Of a DNA stretch of 60,195 nucleotides, positions 29,621-39,483 are shown in pieces. Position numbers and translations under genes: made by a program. The DNA comes from Halobacteriales archaeon QS_6_71_20 (GTDB taxonomy: Archaea > Halobacteriota > Halobacteria > Halobacteriales > Haloferacaceae): NCBI GenBank assembly GCA_003020945.1, contig PXRU01000008.1, forward strand, positions 1 to 60,195. The letters are read 5' to 3'. Each line of letters starts with the position of its first letter. Within the stretch, counting starts at the first letter, position 1. The notes below the pieces were generated by a model. The model was not told the origin of the DNA and made no database searches. It was given only the letters and a program-made list of their open reading frames with translations.

Positions 29621-31057
29621 ATGACCGAGTCATCACGGGTCCCGGCCGGGGTGCCGGGGCTGACGACCGTGCTCGACGGCGGGCTGGTGCCGGAGCGGGC
29701 GTACATGCTCGGCGGGTCGCCGGGGACCGGCAAGACCGTGTTCGGCCTCCAGTTCCTGACGGCGACGGACGACTCGTCGCTGTTCGTCGCGTTCGAGGAG
29801 CCGGCCGAGAACGTCCGCGAGAACGCCGCCGGCCTCGGTATCGACGCCGACGACGTGGCGATCCTCGATCTGAGCCCCGGCGCCGACGTGTTCGCCGAGG
29901 ACCGCAGCTACGGCGTCTTCGACCCCGACGAGGCGGAGGGCGACGCCGTCACCGACCGGATCCGCCGGGCGGTCGAGGAGCACGACCCCGACCGCGTGTT
30001 CGTCGACCCGATGACGCAGCTGCGCCACTACGTCCGCGACGACTACCAGTTCCGCAGGGAGGTGGCGTCGTTCATCCGCTACCTCACCGACCGCGGGGTG
30101 ACGGTGTTGTTCTCGACGCAGCCCGCCTCGACGGTCCCCGACGGGGACCTGGAGTTCATCTGCGACGGGACCATCCGCCTCGCGCACGCCGAGAAGGGCC
30201 GGACGCTGGAGGTGACGAAGTTCCGGGGCTCGGGGTTCCAGTCGGGCACCCACACCGTCCGGATCGACCGGGGCGGGATCCGGGTGTTCCCGCGGCTCGT
30301 TCCCGGGGATCACGCCGCCGAGTTCGCCGCCGAGACGGTGTCGACCGGCGTCGACGAGCTCGACGACCTCCTCCACGGCGGCATCGACCGCGGCACCGTG
30401 ACGGTGCTGTCGGGCCCCAGCGGCGTGGGGAAGACGACGACCGCGTCCGGCCTGCTCACCGCGGCGGCCGCCAGGGGGGAGCGCTCCGTAGCGTACCTGT
30501 TCGAGGAGAGCGCGGCGACGTTCACCCACCGGAGCGAGGCGATCGGGATGCCGGTGACCCGACAGCGCGAGGCCGGCACCCTCGACGTCCGCGAGATGGA
30601 GCCGCTCGGCGTCTCCCCCGACGAGTTCGCGGCCGACGTGCGCGAGGCCGTCGAGGAGGACGGCGCGCGGACGGTGCTCGTCGACGGCGTCTCCGGCTAC
30701 CGGCTCTCGCTGCGCGGCGACGACGACGACCTCGTGCGGGAGCTCCACGCGCTGTGTCGCTACCTGCGCAACGTGGGCGTCACCGTCGTACTCGTCGACG
30801 ACGTCGGCAGCGTCACCGGCGACTTCGAGGTGACGAGCGACCGCATCAGCTACCTCGCGGACACGATCGTCTTCCTGCGGTACCTCGAGCTACAGGGGTC
30901 GCTCCGCAAGGCGATCGGCGTCCTCAAGAAGCGAACCTCCGACTTCGAGCGGACGCTGCGGGAGTTCCGGATCACCGACGACGGTCTCCACGTCGGCGAC
31001 CCCATGACCGGGTTCCGCGGCGTCCTCTCGGGAGCGCCCGAGCTGGTCGATGACTGA
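29621..31057 (+). CDS. Two-domain KaiC-like ATPase
   Basis: The 478-residue protein has two RecA/KaiC domains. The first has Walker A GGSPGTGKT (31-39) and the paired Glu in FVAFEEPAENV. The second has Walker A SGPSGVGKT (about 264-272) and YLFEESAATF, with Walker B-like TVLVDGVSGY. Haloarchaeal KaiC-like proteins of this type are often partnered with sensor kinases and relate to signalling rather than to a full Kai clock, since no KaiA or KaiB is present here. The last codons overlap the kinase gene by 8 nt, so the two products are made together. Confidence 0.92.
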   Translation: MTESSRVPAGVPGLTTVLDGGLVPERAYMLGGSPGTGKTVFGLQFLTATDDSSLFVAFEEPAENVRENAAGLGIDADDVAILDLSPGADVFAEDRSYGVFDPDEAEGDAVTDRIRRAVEEHDPDRVFVDPMTQLRHYVRDDYQFRREVASFIRYLTDRGVTVLFSTQPASTVPDGDLEFICDGTIRLAHAEKGRTLEVTKFRGSGFQSGTHTVRIDRGGIRVFPRLVPGDHAAEFAAETVSTGVDELDDLLHGGIDRGTVTVLSGPSGVGKTTTASGLLTAAAARGERSVAYLFEESAATFTHRSEAIGMPVTRQREAGTLDVREMEPLGVSPDEFAADVREAVEEDGARTVLVDGVSGYRLSLRGDDDDLVRELHALCRYLRNVGVTVVLVDDVGSVTGDFEVTSDRISYLADTIVFLRYLELQGSLRKAIGVLKKRTSDFERTLREFRITDDGLHVGDPMTGFRGVLSGAPELVDD

Positions 31058-33092
31058 CTCCTCGCCGGAGCCACTCACCGTCCTGCTGGTCGTCGCGGAG
31101 CGAAGCGACCGCCGGCTCCTCCGGGAGTTCCTCGCGGACGCCGACCGGTTCGAGCCGCGGGTCGCCGACCCCGACGCCCCGTTCGACGCCGCGTTCGACG
31201 TCTGCCTACTCGACGTGGCGGCCACGCGCGACCACGGCGACGCCCTCGCCGGCCGTCGCCGGCGGGCGGAGACCTACCGCCCGACGCTGCTTTTCGTCCC
31301 CGAGCGGTACGGCGCCCCCGAGCGGGCGCTCAGCGAGCCGGGGACGGCCGAGGAGCTCGTCGACGAGACGATCGCCGCGCCGGTCCGCCGCGCGGAGCTG
31401 GCTCGACGGCTCCGCTCGCTGGGCCGGGCGCGGCGCTACTCGACGGAACTCGCGGCCAGTCGGAACCGCTTCCGGGGGCTGGTCGAACAGCTCCCCGACG
31501 CGCTGTTCGTCTGTGAGGGAGGCGTCGTGACGTACGCGAACCCGACGGCGCGGTCGCTGCTCGAGTGCGCCGACGGCGCGGTCGACGGGACCCCCCTCGC
31601 GCGGCTCCACGTCCCGGCGGACCGCGACCGGGTCGCCGACCTGCTCGACCGGGCGGCCGCGCAGGGACGCGCCGGGCCGACCGAGGTCGGACTCGCGCCC
31701 GCGGCCGTGGAGGCCCCGGAACGGGCGGACGCCCCCGCCGACGACTCGGGAGGCTCCGCCCGGACCGATGACGGGGCGGCCGCGGCGGGCGATCCCGCGA
31801 CGGCCGACCGGTCGACTGACGCCGACGGCGTGGACGCCGGGGAGCGGGAGCGCGAGCGGACGCAGGAGCCGGCGGTCATCCCCGTGGAGCTGACCGCGGT
31901 CGGCGTCGGGGACGACGAGGTCCAGGTGGTCGGCCGCGACCTCCGCGGGCGGCGCGAGCGCGAGGAGCGACTCGCGCTGTACCGCCGGGCGATGGACGAG
32001 GCGACCGTCGGGATCACCATCGCCGACCACTCCGAGGACGACGAGCCGCTGGTGTACGTCAACGAGGAGTTCCGGCGACTCACCGGCCGCACGGAGGAGG
32101 AACTGCTGGGCGAAAACCCCCGCGTCCTCCAGACCGACGCGACGGACCCCGAGACGGTCGCGCGCCTCCGGGCGGCGATCGACGCGGGCGAGGAGGCGTC
32201 GGCCGTGCTGTTGAACAGCCGCCCGAACGGTCGCAGCTGGTACAACGAGCTCGACATCTCCCCCATCCGCGACGAGCACGGCGACGTCAGCCACTACCTC
32301 GGCTTCCAGCGCGACGTGACCGAGCGCGTCTCCCGCAACCAGCGGCTCACCGTGCTGGACCGGGTCCTGCGACACAACATCCGCAACCGCCTGAACGTCG
32401 TCCTGGGGTACGCCGACCGGATCGAGGGGGCGATCGACGCGCCGGGGGAGTCGGCCGCGACCGACGACCCGGACGCCGCGGAACTGGTCGCCGAGGTCGA
32501 CCGGATCCGCGAGGCCGCGACCGACGTCCTCGACCTCTCCGACAGCGCACGCCGGTTCCGCGAGGAGGTCGTCGACGGCGATGAGGCCGATCCGGTCGAC
32601 GCCGTCGCGGTGGCGGTCGAGGCGGCCTCGAAGGTCGCCGACGCCCACCCGGACGCGGAGATCCGGTTCGTGAGCCCCGACGCCCCCCTCCGGGTCGCCG
32701 GCGCCCCGCCGCTGATGCTCGTGATCGAGGAGCTGGTGACGAACGCGGTCGACCACGTTGCGGACCCGACGGTCACGGTGTCGCTGTCGGGCGACGACGG
32801 CGTGGTCCTCCGGGTCGCGGACGACGGGCCGGGGATCTCCGCGGACGACCGCGCCGCGCTCGGCCACGGCTCGGAGACGCCGACGGAACACGGGCAGGGC
32901 ATCGGCCTCTGGCTCGTCCGCTGGACGGTCGACGCCGCCGGCGGCACCGTCGACTACGATGAGGGCGCCGACGGCGGCGCGGTCGTCGTCGCCCGCTTCC
33001 CGGCCGCGGCCGAGCCGGAAGCCGACGGCGAGCCGTCGGAGGGGGAGTCGCCGACCGACGACTCACGCGACGGAACGCCGTCCGGGGGCTGA
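31050..33092 (+). CDS. PAS-domain sensor histidine kinase
   Basis: This 680-residue kinase has an N-terminal receiver-like domain (about 1-115) that keeps FDVCLLDVA but lacks the acidic pair. It is followed by a PAS domain (about 130-185), a disordered Asp/Ala-rich linker (about 215-275) and a LOV-like PAS/PAC domain (about 305-415). The H-box LRHNIRNRLN has phospho-acceptor His near 441, and the ATPase domain has EELVTNAVDHV, DDGPGI and GQGIGLWLVRW. In the LOV-like domain GENPRVLQ replaces GRNCRFLQ, so the flavin-binding Cys is absent and blue-light photochemistry is unlikely. It overlaps the KaiC-like gene by 8 nt. Confidence 0.92.
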   Translation: MTDSSPEPLTVLLVVAERSDRRLLREFLADADRFEPRVADPDAPFDAAFDVCLLDVAATRDHGDALAGRRRRAETYRPTLLFVPERYGAPERALSEPGTAEELVDETIAAPVRRAELARRLRSLGRARRYSTELAASRNRFRGLVEQLPDALFVCEGGVVTYANPTARSLLECADGAVDGTPLARLHVPADRDRVADLLDRAAAQGRAGPTEVGLAPAAVEAPERADAPADDSGGSARTDDGAAAAGDPATADRSTDADGVDAGERERERTQEPAVIPVELTAVGVGDDEVQVVGRDLRGRREREERLALYRRAMDEATVGITIADHSEDDEPLVYVNEEFRRLTGRTEEELLGENPRVLQTDATDPETVARLRAAIDAGEEASAVLLNSRPNGRSWYNELDISPIRDEHGDVSHYLGFQRDVTERVSRNQRLTVLDRVLRHNIRNRLNVVLGYADRIEGAIDAPGESAATDDPDAAELVAEVDRIREAATDVLDLSDSARRFREEVVDGDEADPVDAVAVAVEAASKVADAHPDAEIRFVSPDAPLRVAGAPPLMLVIEELVTNAVDHVADPTVTVSLSGDDGVVLRVADDGPGISADDRAALGHGSETPTEHGQGIGLWLVRWTVDAAGGTVDYDEGADGGAVVVARFPAAAEPEADGEPSEGESPTDDSRDGTPSGG

Positions 33093-33114
33093 GCGACCCG
33101 GACGCCGACGCGGC

Positions 33115-33734
33115 TCAGCGGTCGGTGCCGGCGAGGCGGTCGTCCCAGTCGATCCACTCCCGCTCCCACCCAGTCCTCGCGAAGTGGCCCTGGTCGGCGA
33201 ACTCGGCGTCCTCTCGGCGGGTCCGGTTGCGGACGCCGGCGCCGGCCTGCTCCCCCTCGACCAGCAGCGGCGACAGCGACCCTCGACGAGCACCCGGTCG
33301 AACGGGGCGTACGCCGGGAGCCCGCGGGCGCCGTCCGCGCGGTCGACCAGCACGGCGTCGTAGCCGGCCGCCGAGAGGTTCCGCCTGGCGTCGTGCACCA
33401 TCGGCCGCGAGATGTCGATCGCGTGGACGCGCGTCGGGCCGACCACCTCCGCCAGCACCGCCGCGGTGTAGCCCACGCCGACGCCGACGACGAGCGTCTC
33501 GTCGCCGGGCTCCGGCGACAGCGCCGACAGCATGCGCGCGACGGTCGCCGGGGCGAGCACCCGCGTCCCGCCCTGCCGTCCGGCTCGGTTCGCGTACGGC
33601 GCCTCCGCGACGAACTCCTCGCGCGGCACCGACGCCATCGCCTCGCGGACCGCCGCCTGGGGGGCGCTGCCGAGGCTGTGCTCGACGGAGTCGAGCATGT
33701 CCTCCCGCAGCAGCGCCGGGTCCGGCCCATCCAT
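33115..33734 (-). pseudogene. pcm: Protein-L-isoaspartate methyltransferase copy with internal deletion
   Basis: From ATG 33734 the frame encodes a recognisable Pcm N-terminus (AMASVPREEFVAEAPYAN, the SAM site DETLVVGVGVGYTAAVLAE) up to FDRVLVEG. At about 33265-33285 the frame breaks, and a different frame resumes at SLSPLLVEGEQAGAGVRNRTRRED and continues to WIDWDD and the stop. In haloarchaeal Pcm proteins about 50 residues separate these two blocks, so an internal deletion removed the region between them and shifted the frame. The intact pcm copy lies next door. Confidence 0.78.
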
Positions 33735-33981
33735 GTCCGACGGAACGCTCTCGCCGGTAATGAACCGCACGCCCGGGGGGTCGCCGCCGGCTGTGATCCC
33801 GGGGGAGCGACCCGCCGCGGCCGGCGTTCGTCCGTACACGGACCGAGCACGGGCGGACGAGCACTACGATGAGGTCGACCTGGACGACGGCGACCGCGCG
33901 GAGGGCGACCCCGGGATCGGCGTCGTTCGGCCGGCTTCGACGGAGAGACGAAAAGACATCCCTCCGGGGTGACCGCGCGGC

Positions 33982-34641
33982 TCAGTCGCCGGCGCCGTCC
34001 CCGCCGCGCATCCGGACGAACCGGACCTCGCCGTGGTCCTCGCGGTCGACGCCGTCGGGGCGGACACGCAGGCGGACGAGCTGCTGGCCCCCCCGGAACG
34101 GCCCTCCGTCGGACTCGACCGGCGCGACGACGACGCCCCCCTCGCGGACCTGCTCGACGACCGCGTCGGGGACCGCCGGGGCCGCACAGGCGAGGTACGC
34201 CGCGTCGTAGGGGGCGTGGTCGGGCCAGCCCCCGCGGCCGTCGCCCGTCCGGACCCGGACGGCGTCGTAGCCGAGGCGGTCGAGGCGCTCGCGGGCGCCG
34301 TCGGCCAGATCCGGGTCGTACTCGACGGAGGAGACGCGGCCGGGGGCGACGAGTTCGGCCGTCACGGCCGCGTGGTAGCCGCAGCCGGTGCCGACCTCCA
34401 GCACGTCGCCGCCCGCGCCCGCCTCGATCAGCGAGCAGATCATCGCGACCATGTGGGGGGCGCTCACGGTCTGGTTCCCGCCGATGGGGAGGGGACGGTC
34501 CTCGTAGGCGGCGTCGCGGCGGCCGGCCGGGACGAACTCGTGGCGCGGCACCGCCCGGAGCGCGTCGAACACCGCCGGGTCGACATCGTGGCGAGCGCGG
34601 AGCCGCTCGACCAGCCGGTCGCGGGCGCTCTCCTCGTCCAT
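33982..34641 (-). CDS. pcm: Protein-L-isoaspartate O-methyltransferase
   Basis: This intact 219-residue enzyme uses SAM to repair isoaspartyl residues. It has AVPRHEFVPAGRRDAAYEDRPLPIG, GGNQTVSAPHMVA and the SAM motif DVLEVGTGCGYHAAVTAEL, followed by VSSVEYDPDLA and GDGRGGWPDHAPYDA. Pcm genes occur as a divergent tandem pair in many haloarchaea; here the partner downstream is broken. The start at 34641 (MDEESARDRL) fits homologues. Confidence 0.95.
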   Translation of the reverse strand: MDEESARDRLVERLRARHDVDPAVFDALRAVPRHEFVPAGRRDAAYEDRPLPIGGNQTVSAPHMVAMICSLIEAGAGGDVLEVGTGCGYHAAVTAELVAPGRVSSVEYDPDLADGARERLDRLGYDAVRVRTGDGRGGWPDHAPYDAAYLACAAPAVPDAVVEQVREGGVVVAPVESDGGPFRGGQQLVRLRVRPDGVDREDHGEVRFVRMRGGDGAGD

Positions 34642-34746
34642 GCTCGGGGGTTCGGGCCTCGGAGCGTAAAACTGCGGCTCCGACCCCTCAGCCGTCGCTT
34701 GACGGTTGCCCTCGACGGCCGCCCGATCGATCGGGGACGCCTACCC

Positions 34747-35400
34747 CTACCAGGCCGACCAGGCGGTCGTCTTCGTGTCGCGGGCGTACACGCGCTTCAC
34801 GTCCTTCGCGTACACCAGGTCGCCGTCGTGGTCGAACTTCTCGTGGCGGTAATCGTCGACGGCGGCGTCGCGCACCTGCACGCCCTCGATCTCGACTTCG
34901 TCGTCGCCGAACGAAGCCGTCTCGCCGACGACGAACTCGTAGTCGCCGGGGACGTACACCTTCAGCGACCGCGTCTCGTCGCGTCGGCCGTCCTTCGGGT
35001 GGACGGTGAGCCCGACGGCGACGTTGTCGACGACCCGGGTCCACACCGTCGCGGCGTGTGCGAGGTCGGACTCCTCGACGCGGCGGTCGCCCGACAGCTC
35101 GATCGAGGTGACGCGCACCTGCTGGATCGCCTCGTCGGTCTCGACGATGAACTCCTCGCCGGTTTCGACGCGCCGCTCGGGGTCGCCCGAAAGCGACGCC
35201 GCGTACGACTCGCCGTCCTGGGAGACGATCACGTCGACGTCGACGGTCTCCGGCCCCGGCACCTCGACCTTGTGGGTGTGGCCGCACTCCGTACACTGCA
35301 CCGTGGCGTGGCCGCCCGGCTTCAGCACCTCGTGTGGCGTCTCCTCGGCACACCCCGGACACTCCGCCGGGACCTGCGAGGGAACGTCGGGATCGCTCAT
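34747..35400 (-). CDS. HVO_0476-type zinc finger protein
   Basis: The 217-residue protein begins with a zinc ribbon (CPGC at about 14-17 and CTEC at about 36-39). A beta-rich body follows (VDVDVIVSQDGESYAASL, VVDNVAVGLTVHPKDGRRDE, DVKRVYARDTKTTAWSAW). It matches a conserved haloarchaeal family named after HVO_0476. The function is unknown, and the zinc ribbon plus two OB-like halves suggest nucleic acid or ribosome contact (inference). The start at 35400 follows from the ribbon position. Confidence 0.87.
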   Translation of the reverse strand: MSDPDVPSQVPAECPGCAEETPHEVLKPGGHATVQCTECGHTHKVEVPGPETVDVDVIVSQDGESYAASLSGDPERRVETGEEFIVETDEAIQQVRVTSIELSGDRRVEESDLAHAATVWTRVVDNVAVGLTVHPKDGRRDETRSLKVYVPGDYEFVVGETASFGDDEVEIEGVQVRDAAVDDYRHEKFDHDGDLVYAKDVKRVYARDTKTTAWSAW

Positions 35401-35574
35401 ACCGAGGCTACCGCCCCGGGCCGTAAGAAGCCTCGTTTCTGCCGGGACGCGTGCGAAGGCGTGTCGGGGTCGAGCCCCGACCGCGGCCCGCTTGCGCGGC
35501 TGGACGGTCCCGAGCCGTGCCGGCCTCGGGAGCCGAACCGCTATACTCCGGGCGCCCCAGAGGTCGGTATATCG

Positions 35575-36513
35575 ATGTCGTCGGCAGCTTCCGACTCCGA
35601 CATCCGCCTGGCCGTGACCACGCGCGCGGAGACGTTCGAGCGACTGCGCGAGCGCCTCGCGCCCCACGGCATCGCGGTCGATCATGTCCGAACCGACGAG
35701 CGCGTGCTCCGCGTCGCCGGCGGCGACGCGAACGCCGACGTGGCCGACGTGGCTGGCGAGGGCGACCCGACCGGCGAGTTCGACGGCTTCGACGTCGGCT
35801 GGGTCTACCCGTCGCGGCTGATGGAAGGGGCGGTGGTCGACACCCGCCTCGGCGTGCCGTGGGTGAACGGCCGCGACGCGGTGCTCGCCTCCCGGAACAA
35901 GGCCGGCGCGCTGGCGACGCTCGCGGACGCCGGCCTGCCGGTGCCGGAGACGCGGCTGGTGTCGAACCCCGCCGACGAGGCGGCCGTGCTCGCGGCCGCC
36001 GAGGCGGTGGGCTACCCGCTCGTCGTGAAGCCGAACTCCGCGACCCGCGGCGTCGGCATCGCCCGCGTGACGGACCCCGACTCCCTGCTGGGGGTGACCG
36101 ACTATCTCGACCTGGTCCACGACTACCGCGCGACCGGCGACAAGTCGTACCTCCTCCAGGAGTTCCTCCCGGAGGCGACCGACTACCGGGCGATGGTGCT
36201 GGACGGCGAGTACGGCGGCGCGGTCGAGCGGCGACTCCCCGACGCGGCGCTTTCGGCGGGGCGCTGGAAACACAACGTCCACCGCGGCGCCGTCGCCGAG
36301 GGGGTCAACCTCGACGACGACGGCCGACGGCTCGCGGAGGCGGCCGCCGAGGCGCTCGGGGTCCCCCTGCTGGGCGTGGACCTGCTGGCATCGGACGGCC
36401 GACTGGTCGTCTCGGAGACGAACGCCCGGCCGACCGTCGACGCCGCGGAGAAGTACCGCGAGGGGTTCGACGCCGACCTGGCCGCGCTGGTGCGGCGGAC
36501 GGCCGATCGATAG
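35575..36513 (+). CDS. RimK-like ATP-grasp ligase
   Basis: The 312-residue product is an ATP-grasp enzyme of the RimK/LysX type. The N-terminal part is preATP-grasp-like (about 10-100), followed by RNKAGALATLADAGLPVPET, the ATP-binding Lys in YPLVVKPNSATRGVGIA, LLQEFLPEATDYRAMVL, and the metal-binding end LLGVDLLASDGRLVVSETNARPTVD. RimK relatives add glutamate to proteins or cofactors such as F420, tetrahydromethanopterin analogues or LysW. The acceptor cannot be told from sequence alone. It is convergent with the Hsp20 gene, 26 nt apart. Confidence 0.87.
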   Translation: MSSAASDSDIRLAVTTRAETFERLRERLAPHGIAVDHVRTDERVLRVAGGDANADVADVAGEGDPTGEFDGFDVGWVYPSRLMEGAVVDTRLGVPWVNGRDAVLASRNKAGALATLADAGLPVPETRLVSNPADEAAVLAAAEAVGYPLVVKPNSATRGVGIARVTDPDSLLGVTDYLDLVHDYRATGDKSYLLQEFLPEATDYRAMVLDGEYGGAVERRLPDAALSAGRWKHNVHRGAVAEGVNLDDDGRRLAEAAAEALGVPLLGVDLLASDGRLVVSETNARPTVDAAEKYREGFDADLAALVRRTADR

Positions 36514-36539
36514 CGGGCGGGCGAGACCGGACGGTGGAA

Positions 36540-36911
36540 CTACTCCAGGTCGATGTCCGCGGAGGGCTCCAGCGTGTCGAACGTCACCTCGAGGACGCCG
36601 TTGTTGAACGACGCCGACGCCGAGTGTTCGTCCACGCGCACCGGGAGCCGGACCCGTTCGTCGAACCGCCGGCTCTGTCCCTCCGCCGAGACAGTGAGGG
36701 TGCTCCCGTCGCACTGGAGGTCGATGCCGTCCTTCTCTACCCCCGGCAGGTCGGCGACGAGGCGCAGCGTTTCCCCCTCCTCGTGCACCGATACGTGGGT
36801 CTCGTCGGCGAAGCCCGCGTCGCCGGTCGCCGCGGCGCCGGTCATCTCGCTCATCATCCGCTCGATCTCCTCGAAGATGTCGCCGAACGGATCGTCGCGG
36901 TCGTCGCGCAT
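36540..36911 (-). CDS. Hsp20/alpha-crystallin small heat shock protein
   Basis: This 123-residue chaperone has a short Asp-rich N-terminal arm with an amphipathic helix (FGDIFEEIERMMSEM). The alpha-crystallin domain shows ETLRLVADLPGVEKDGIDL, LTVSAEGQSRRFDERVRLP and SASFNNGVLEVTF, where NGVLEV is the family signature. The C-terminal IXI motif is degenerate. Related haloarchaeal proteins include GvpH of gas vesicle clusters, but no gvp genes are nearby. ATG 36911 gives a usual length. Confidence 0.87.
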   Translation of the reverse strand: MRDDRDDPFGDIFEEIERMMSEMTGAAATGDAGFADETHVSVHEEGETLRLVADLPGVEKDGIDLQCDGSTLTVSAEGQSRRFDERVRLPVRVDEHSASASFNNGVLEVTFDTLEPSADIDLE

Positions 36912-37113
36912 TCTCAACCGTGGTAGTGCGTACCGTCGAATAAACCTTCTCCCCCCGGCGACGTCGGCCGGCCCGTACGTCGATCCGCCCGGGTATCGGC
37001 TCGCGGCCCCGGCGGGGGACCGAAGCCGCGCCGGCGCGCCGTTCCGCTCGACTCGGCGGACGGGTCGGGGCGTACCCACAAGCGCTAAACCCCCGGACAG
37101 TTATAATTCGGAT

Positions 37114-38169
37114 ATGAGTAAATCGTATCTCGCTGCGGGTGCGGACGTCGACGACCCGATCCGCGTCGGCCTGAACGGGTTCGGCCGGATCGGTCGCAAC
37201 GTGTTCCGCGCGACGCTTTCGGACCCCCGGATCGAGCTGGCCGGCGTCAACGACGTGATGGACGGGGAGGAGATGCGATACCTCGCGGCCTACGACACGG
37301 TGATGGGCCGCCTCGACGGCGTCGAGTACGACGCCGAGGCCCGCGAGCTGACCATCGGCGACACCGCGGCCGCCGTTCTCGACGAGCAGGATCCCGCCGA
37401 CCTCCCGTGGGGGGAGCTGGACGTCGACGTCGCGCTGGAGTGTACGGGCGTGTTCCGGACGCGGGCCGACGCGGCGCGCCACATCGAGGCGGGCGCCGAC
37501 GTGACGGTCATCTCCGCGCCGCCGAAGGGCGAGGAGCCGGTGAAACAGCTCGTCTACGGCGTCAACCACGACGAATACGCGGGGGAGACGGTCGTCTCCA
37601 ACGCCTCCTGCACGACCAACTCGGTGACGCCGGTCGCGAAGGTACTCGACGAGAGGTTCGGCGTCGAGTCGGGGACGCTCACCACCGTCCACGCGTACAC
37701 CGGCAGCCAGAACCTCGTCGACGGCCCGAAGGCGAAGACCCGGCGCGGCCGCACGGCCGCCGAGAACATCGTCCCCACCTCGACGGGCGCGGCCCAGGCC
37801 GCCACGGAGATCCTCCCGCAGTTGGAGGGGAAGCTCGACGGGATGGCGATGCGCGTCCCCGTCCCCAACGGCTCGCTGACGGAGCTGGTGGTCGACCTCG
37901 AGGCGTCGCCCTCCGCGGCGGAGATCAACGACGCGTTCCGCGCGGCCGCCGACTCCGGCCCGCTGGCGGGCGTGCTCGGCTACACCGACGACGAGGTCGT
38001 CAGCAGCGACATCGTCGGACTGCCGTTCTCCTCGTACGTCGACCTCCGCTCCACCGACGTCGTCGGCGACGACGACGAGGGGATAGTCAAGGTTCTCACG
38101 TGGTACGACAACGAGTACGGCTTCTCGAACCGGATGCTCGACGTGGCCGCGTACGTCGACGCGAACTGA
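37114..38169 (+). CDS. gap: Type I glyceraldehyde-3-phosphate dehydrogenase
   Basis: The 351-residue enzyme is of the phosphorylating, bacterial-like type. It has NAD site VGLNGFGRIGRNVFRA, catalytic Cys166 in SNASCTTNSVTP, and a downstream VHAYTGSQNLVDG carrying the catalytic His. The C-terminal WYDNEYGFSNRM is characteristic. It oxidises glyceraldehyde-3-phosphate in the lower part of haloarchaeal sugar degradation. CTAAAC at about 37084-37089 lies about 26 nt before the ATG and could be a weak TATA box. A second AT-rich TTATAATT is only about 10 nt away from the ATG. Confidence 0.96.
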   Translation: MSKSYLAAGADVDDPIRVGLNGFGRIGRNVFRATLSDPRIELAGVNDVMDGEEMRYLAAYDTVMGRLDGVEYDAEARELTIGDTAAAVLDEQDPADLPWGELDVDVALECTGVFRTRADAARHIEAGADVTVISAPPKGEEPVKQLVYGVNHDEYAGETVVSNASCTTNSVTPVAKVLDERFGVESGTLTTVHAYTGSQNLVDGPKAKTRRGRTAAENIVPTSTGAAQAATEILPQLEGKLDGMAMRVPVPNGSLTELVVDLEASPSAAEINDAFRAAADSGPLAGVLGYTDDEVVSSDIVGLPFSSYVDLRSTDVVGDDDEGIVKVLTWYDNEYGFSNRMLDVAAYVDAN

Positions 38170-38337
38170 CCCGAGCGGACCGACGCGCCGAGCCGTCGTG
38201 ACGCACGGTCGGCGGCGACGCGCCGTCGGCGTCGATTCGGCCGTCGCGCTCGCGGACGCGGTCGACGCCGCCAGGCGTGGTCGGGGTCGCTCACCGCAAC
38301 ACCAAGACCTTACTCCCGAGCGACCGACCGGCGGGGT

Positions 38338-39483
38338 ATGACGCTCCGGAAGCCGCCCCTCCGCGACGCCCACGCCGAGCGCGGCGCGACGTTCACCGAG
38401 TTCGGCGGGTGGGACATGCCCGTCGAGTTCGACTCGATCCGCACCGAACACGCGGCGGTCCGCGAGGCGGCCGGCGTCTTCGACGTCTCCCATATGGGGG
38501 AGATCGAGGTCGTCGGCCCGGACGCGACGGCACTGCTGCAGCGGCTCACCACCGACGACGTGTCGGCGCTGTCGCCCGGCGACGCGCAGTACGCCGGGAT
38601 CACCCGCGAGGACGGCGTGCTGCTCGACGACACCGTCGTCTACCGCCTCCCCGACGAGGAGCGGCCGGCCGGCGGCGCTGGTGCGGACGCCGGCGACGAC
38701 GGGAGCGTGCCGGCGTACCTGTTCGTGCCCAACGCCGGGAACGACGGCCGCATGCACGAACGCTGGGTCGACCACCGGGAGGAGTGGGGGCTCGACTGCG
38801 AGGTGCGCAACGTCACCGGGGAGCGCGCGATGTTCGCGGTCCAGGGGCCGGACGCGCCCGGACTGGTCGCCGACGCGGTCGACGACGGCGGTCCGGACGT
38901 GCTCGACCTTCCGCCGTTCTCCGCGACGCACGCGCCCGTCGCCGGGGCCGACTGCTGGGTCGCCCGCACCGGCTACACCGGGGAGGACGGCTTCGAGATC
39001 GTCTGTCTGTGGGACGCCGCCGGGACCGTCTGGGAGCTGTTCGCCGCCGACGCGACGCCGTGCGGGCTCGGCGCCCGCGACACGCTCCGCGTCGAGCACG
39101 GCTTCCTCCTGTCGGGGCAGGACTTCCACCCCGAGGACGAGCCCCGGACGCCGTACGAGGCCGACATCGGCTCCGTCGTCGATCTCGACGCCGAGTTCGT
39201 CGGGCGCGACGCGCTCGCGACACAGCGAGAGGCGGGCGTCGAGGAGACGTTCGCCGGAATCGAACTCCTCGACCGCGGCGTCCCCCGCCACGGCTACGAC
39301 GTGACCGACGAGGACGGCCACGTCGTCGGGACCGTCACCTCGGGGACGATGAGCCCCACGCTGGAGAAGCCGATCGCGCTGGGCTACCTCCCGACGGAGC
39401 TCACCGACCCCGGCACGCAGCTCCACGTCGTCGTCCGCGGGCAGCGGAAGCGCGCGAAGGTCGCGCCCGTCCCGTTCGAATAG
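38338..39483 (+). CDS. gcvT: Glycine cleavage system T protein (aminomethyltransferase)
   Basis: The 381-residue protein transfers the methylene group from the H-protein-bound aminomethyl unit to a folate-type carrier. It has [50 protein letters not shown] and the C-terminal [21 protein letters not shown]. An Asp/Gly-rich insertion near residues 108-122 is a haloarchaeal feature. A TATA-like CCTTACTCC lies about 26 nt before the ATG, which suggests a leaderless message and a start of the gcv transcription unit here. Confidence 0.96.
   Translation: MTLRKPPLRDAHAERGATFTEFGGWDMPVEFDSIRTEHAAVREAAGVFDVSHMGEIEVVGPDATALLQRLTTDDVSALSPGDAQYAGITREDGVLLDDTVVYRLPDEERPAGGAGADAGDDGSVPAYLFVPNAGNDGRMHERWVDHREEWGLDCEVRNVTGERAMFAVQGPDAPGLVADAVDDGGPDVLDLPPFSATHAPVAGADCWVARTGYTGEDGFEIVCLWDAAGTVWELFAADATPCGLGARDTLRVEHGFLLSGQDFHPEDEPRTPYEADIGSVVDLDAEFVGRDALATQREAGVEETFAGIELLDRGVPRHGYDVTDEDGHVVGTVTSGTMSPTLEKPIALGYLPTELTDPGTQLHVVVRGQRKRAKVAPVPFE

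Noticed and set aside
31730..31880. Possible gene boundary inside the histidine kinase because of a long Asp/Ala/Gly-rich segment
   Set aside because: The frame is continuous and both sides carry PAS domains; such linkers are common in haloarchaeal kinases.
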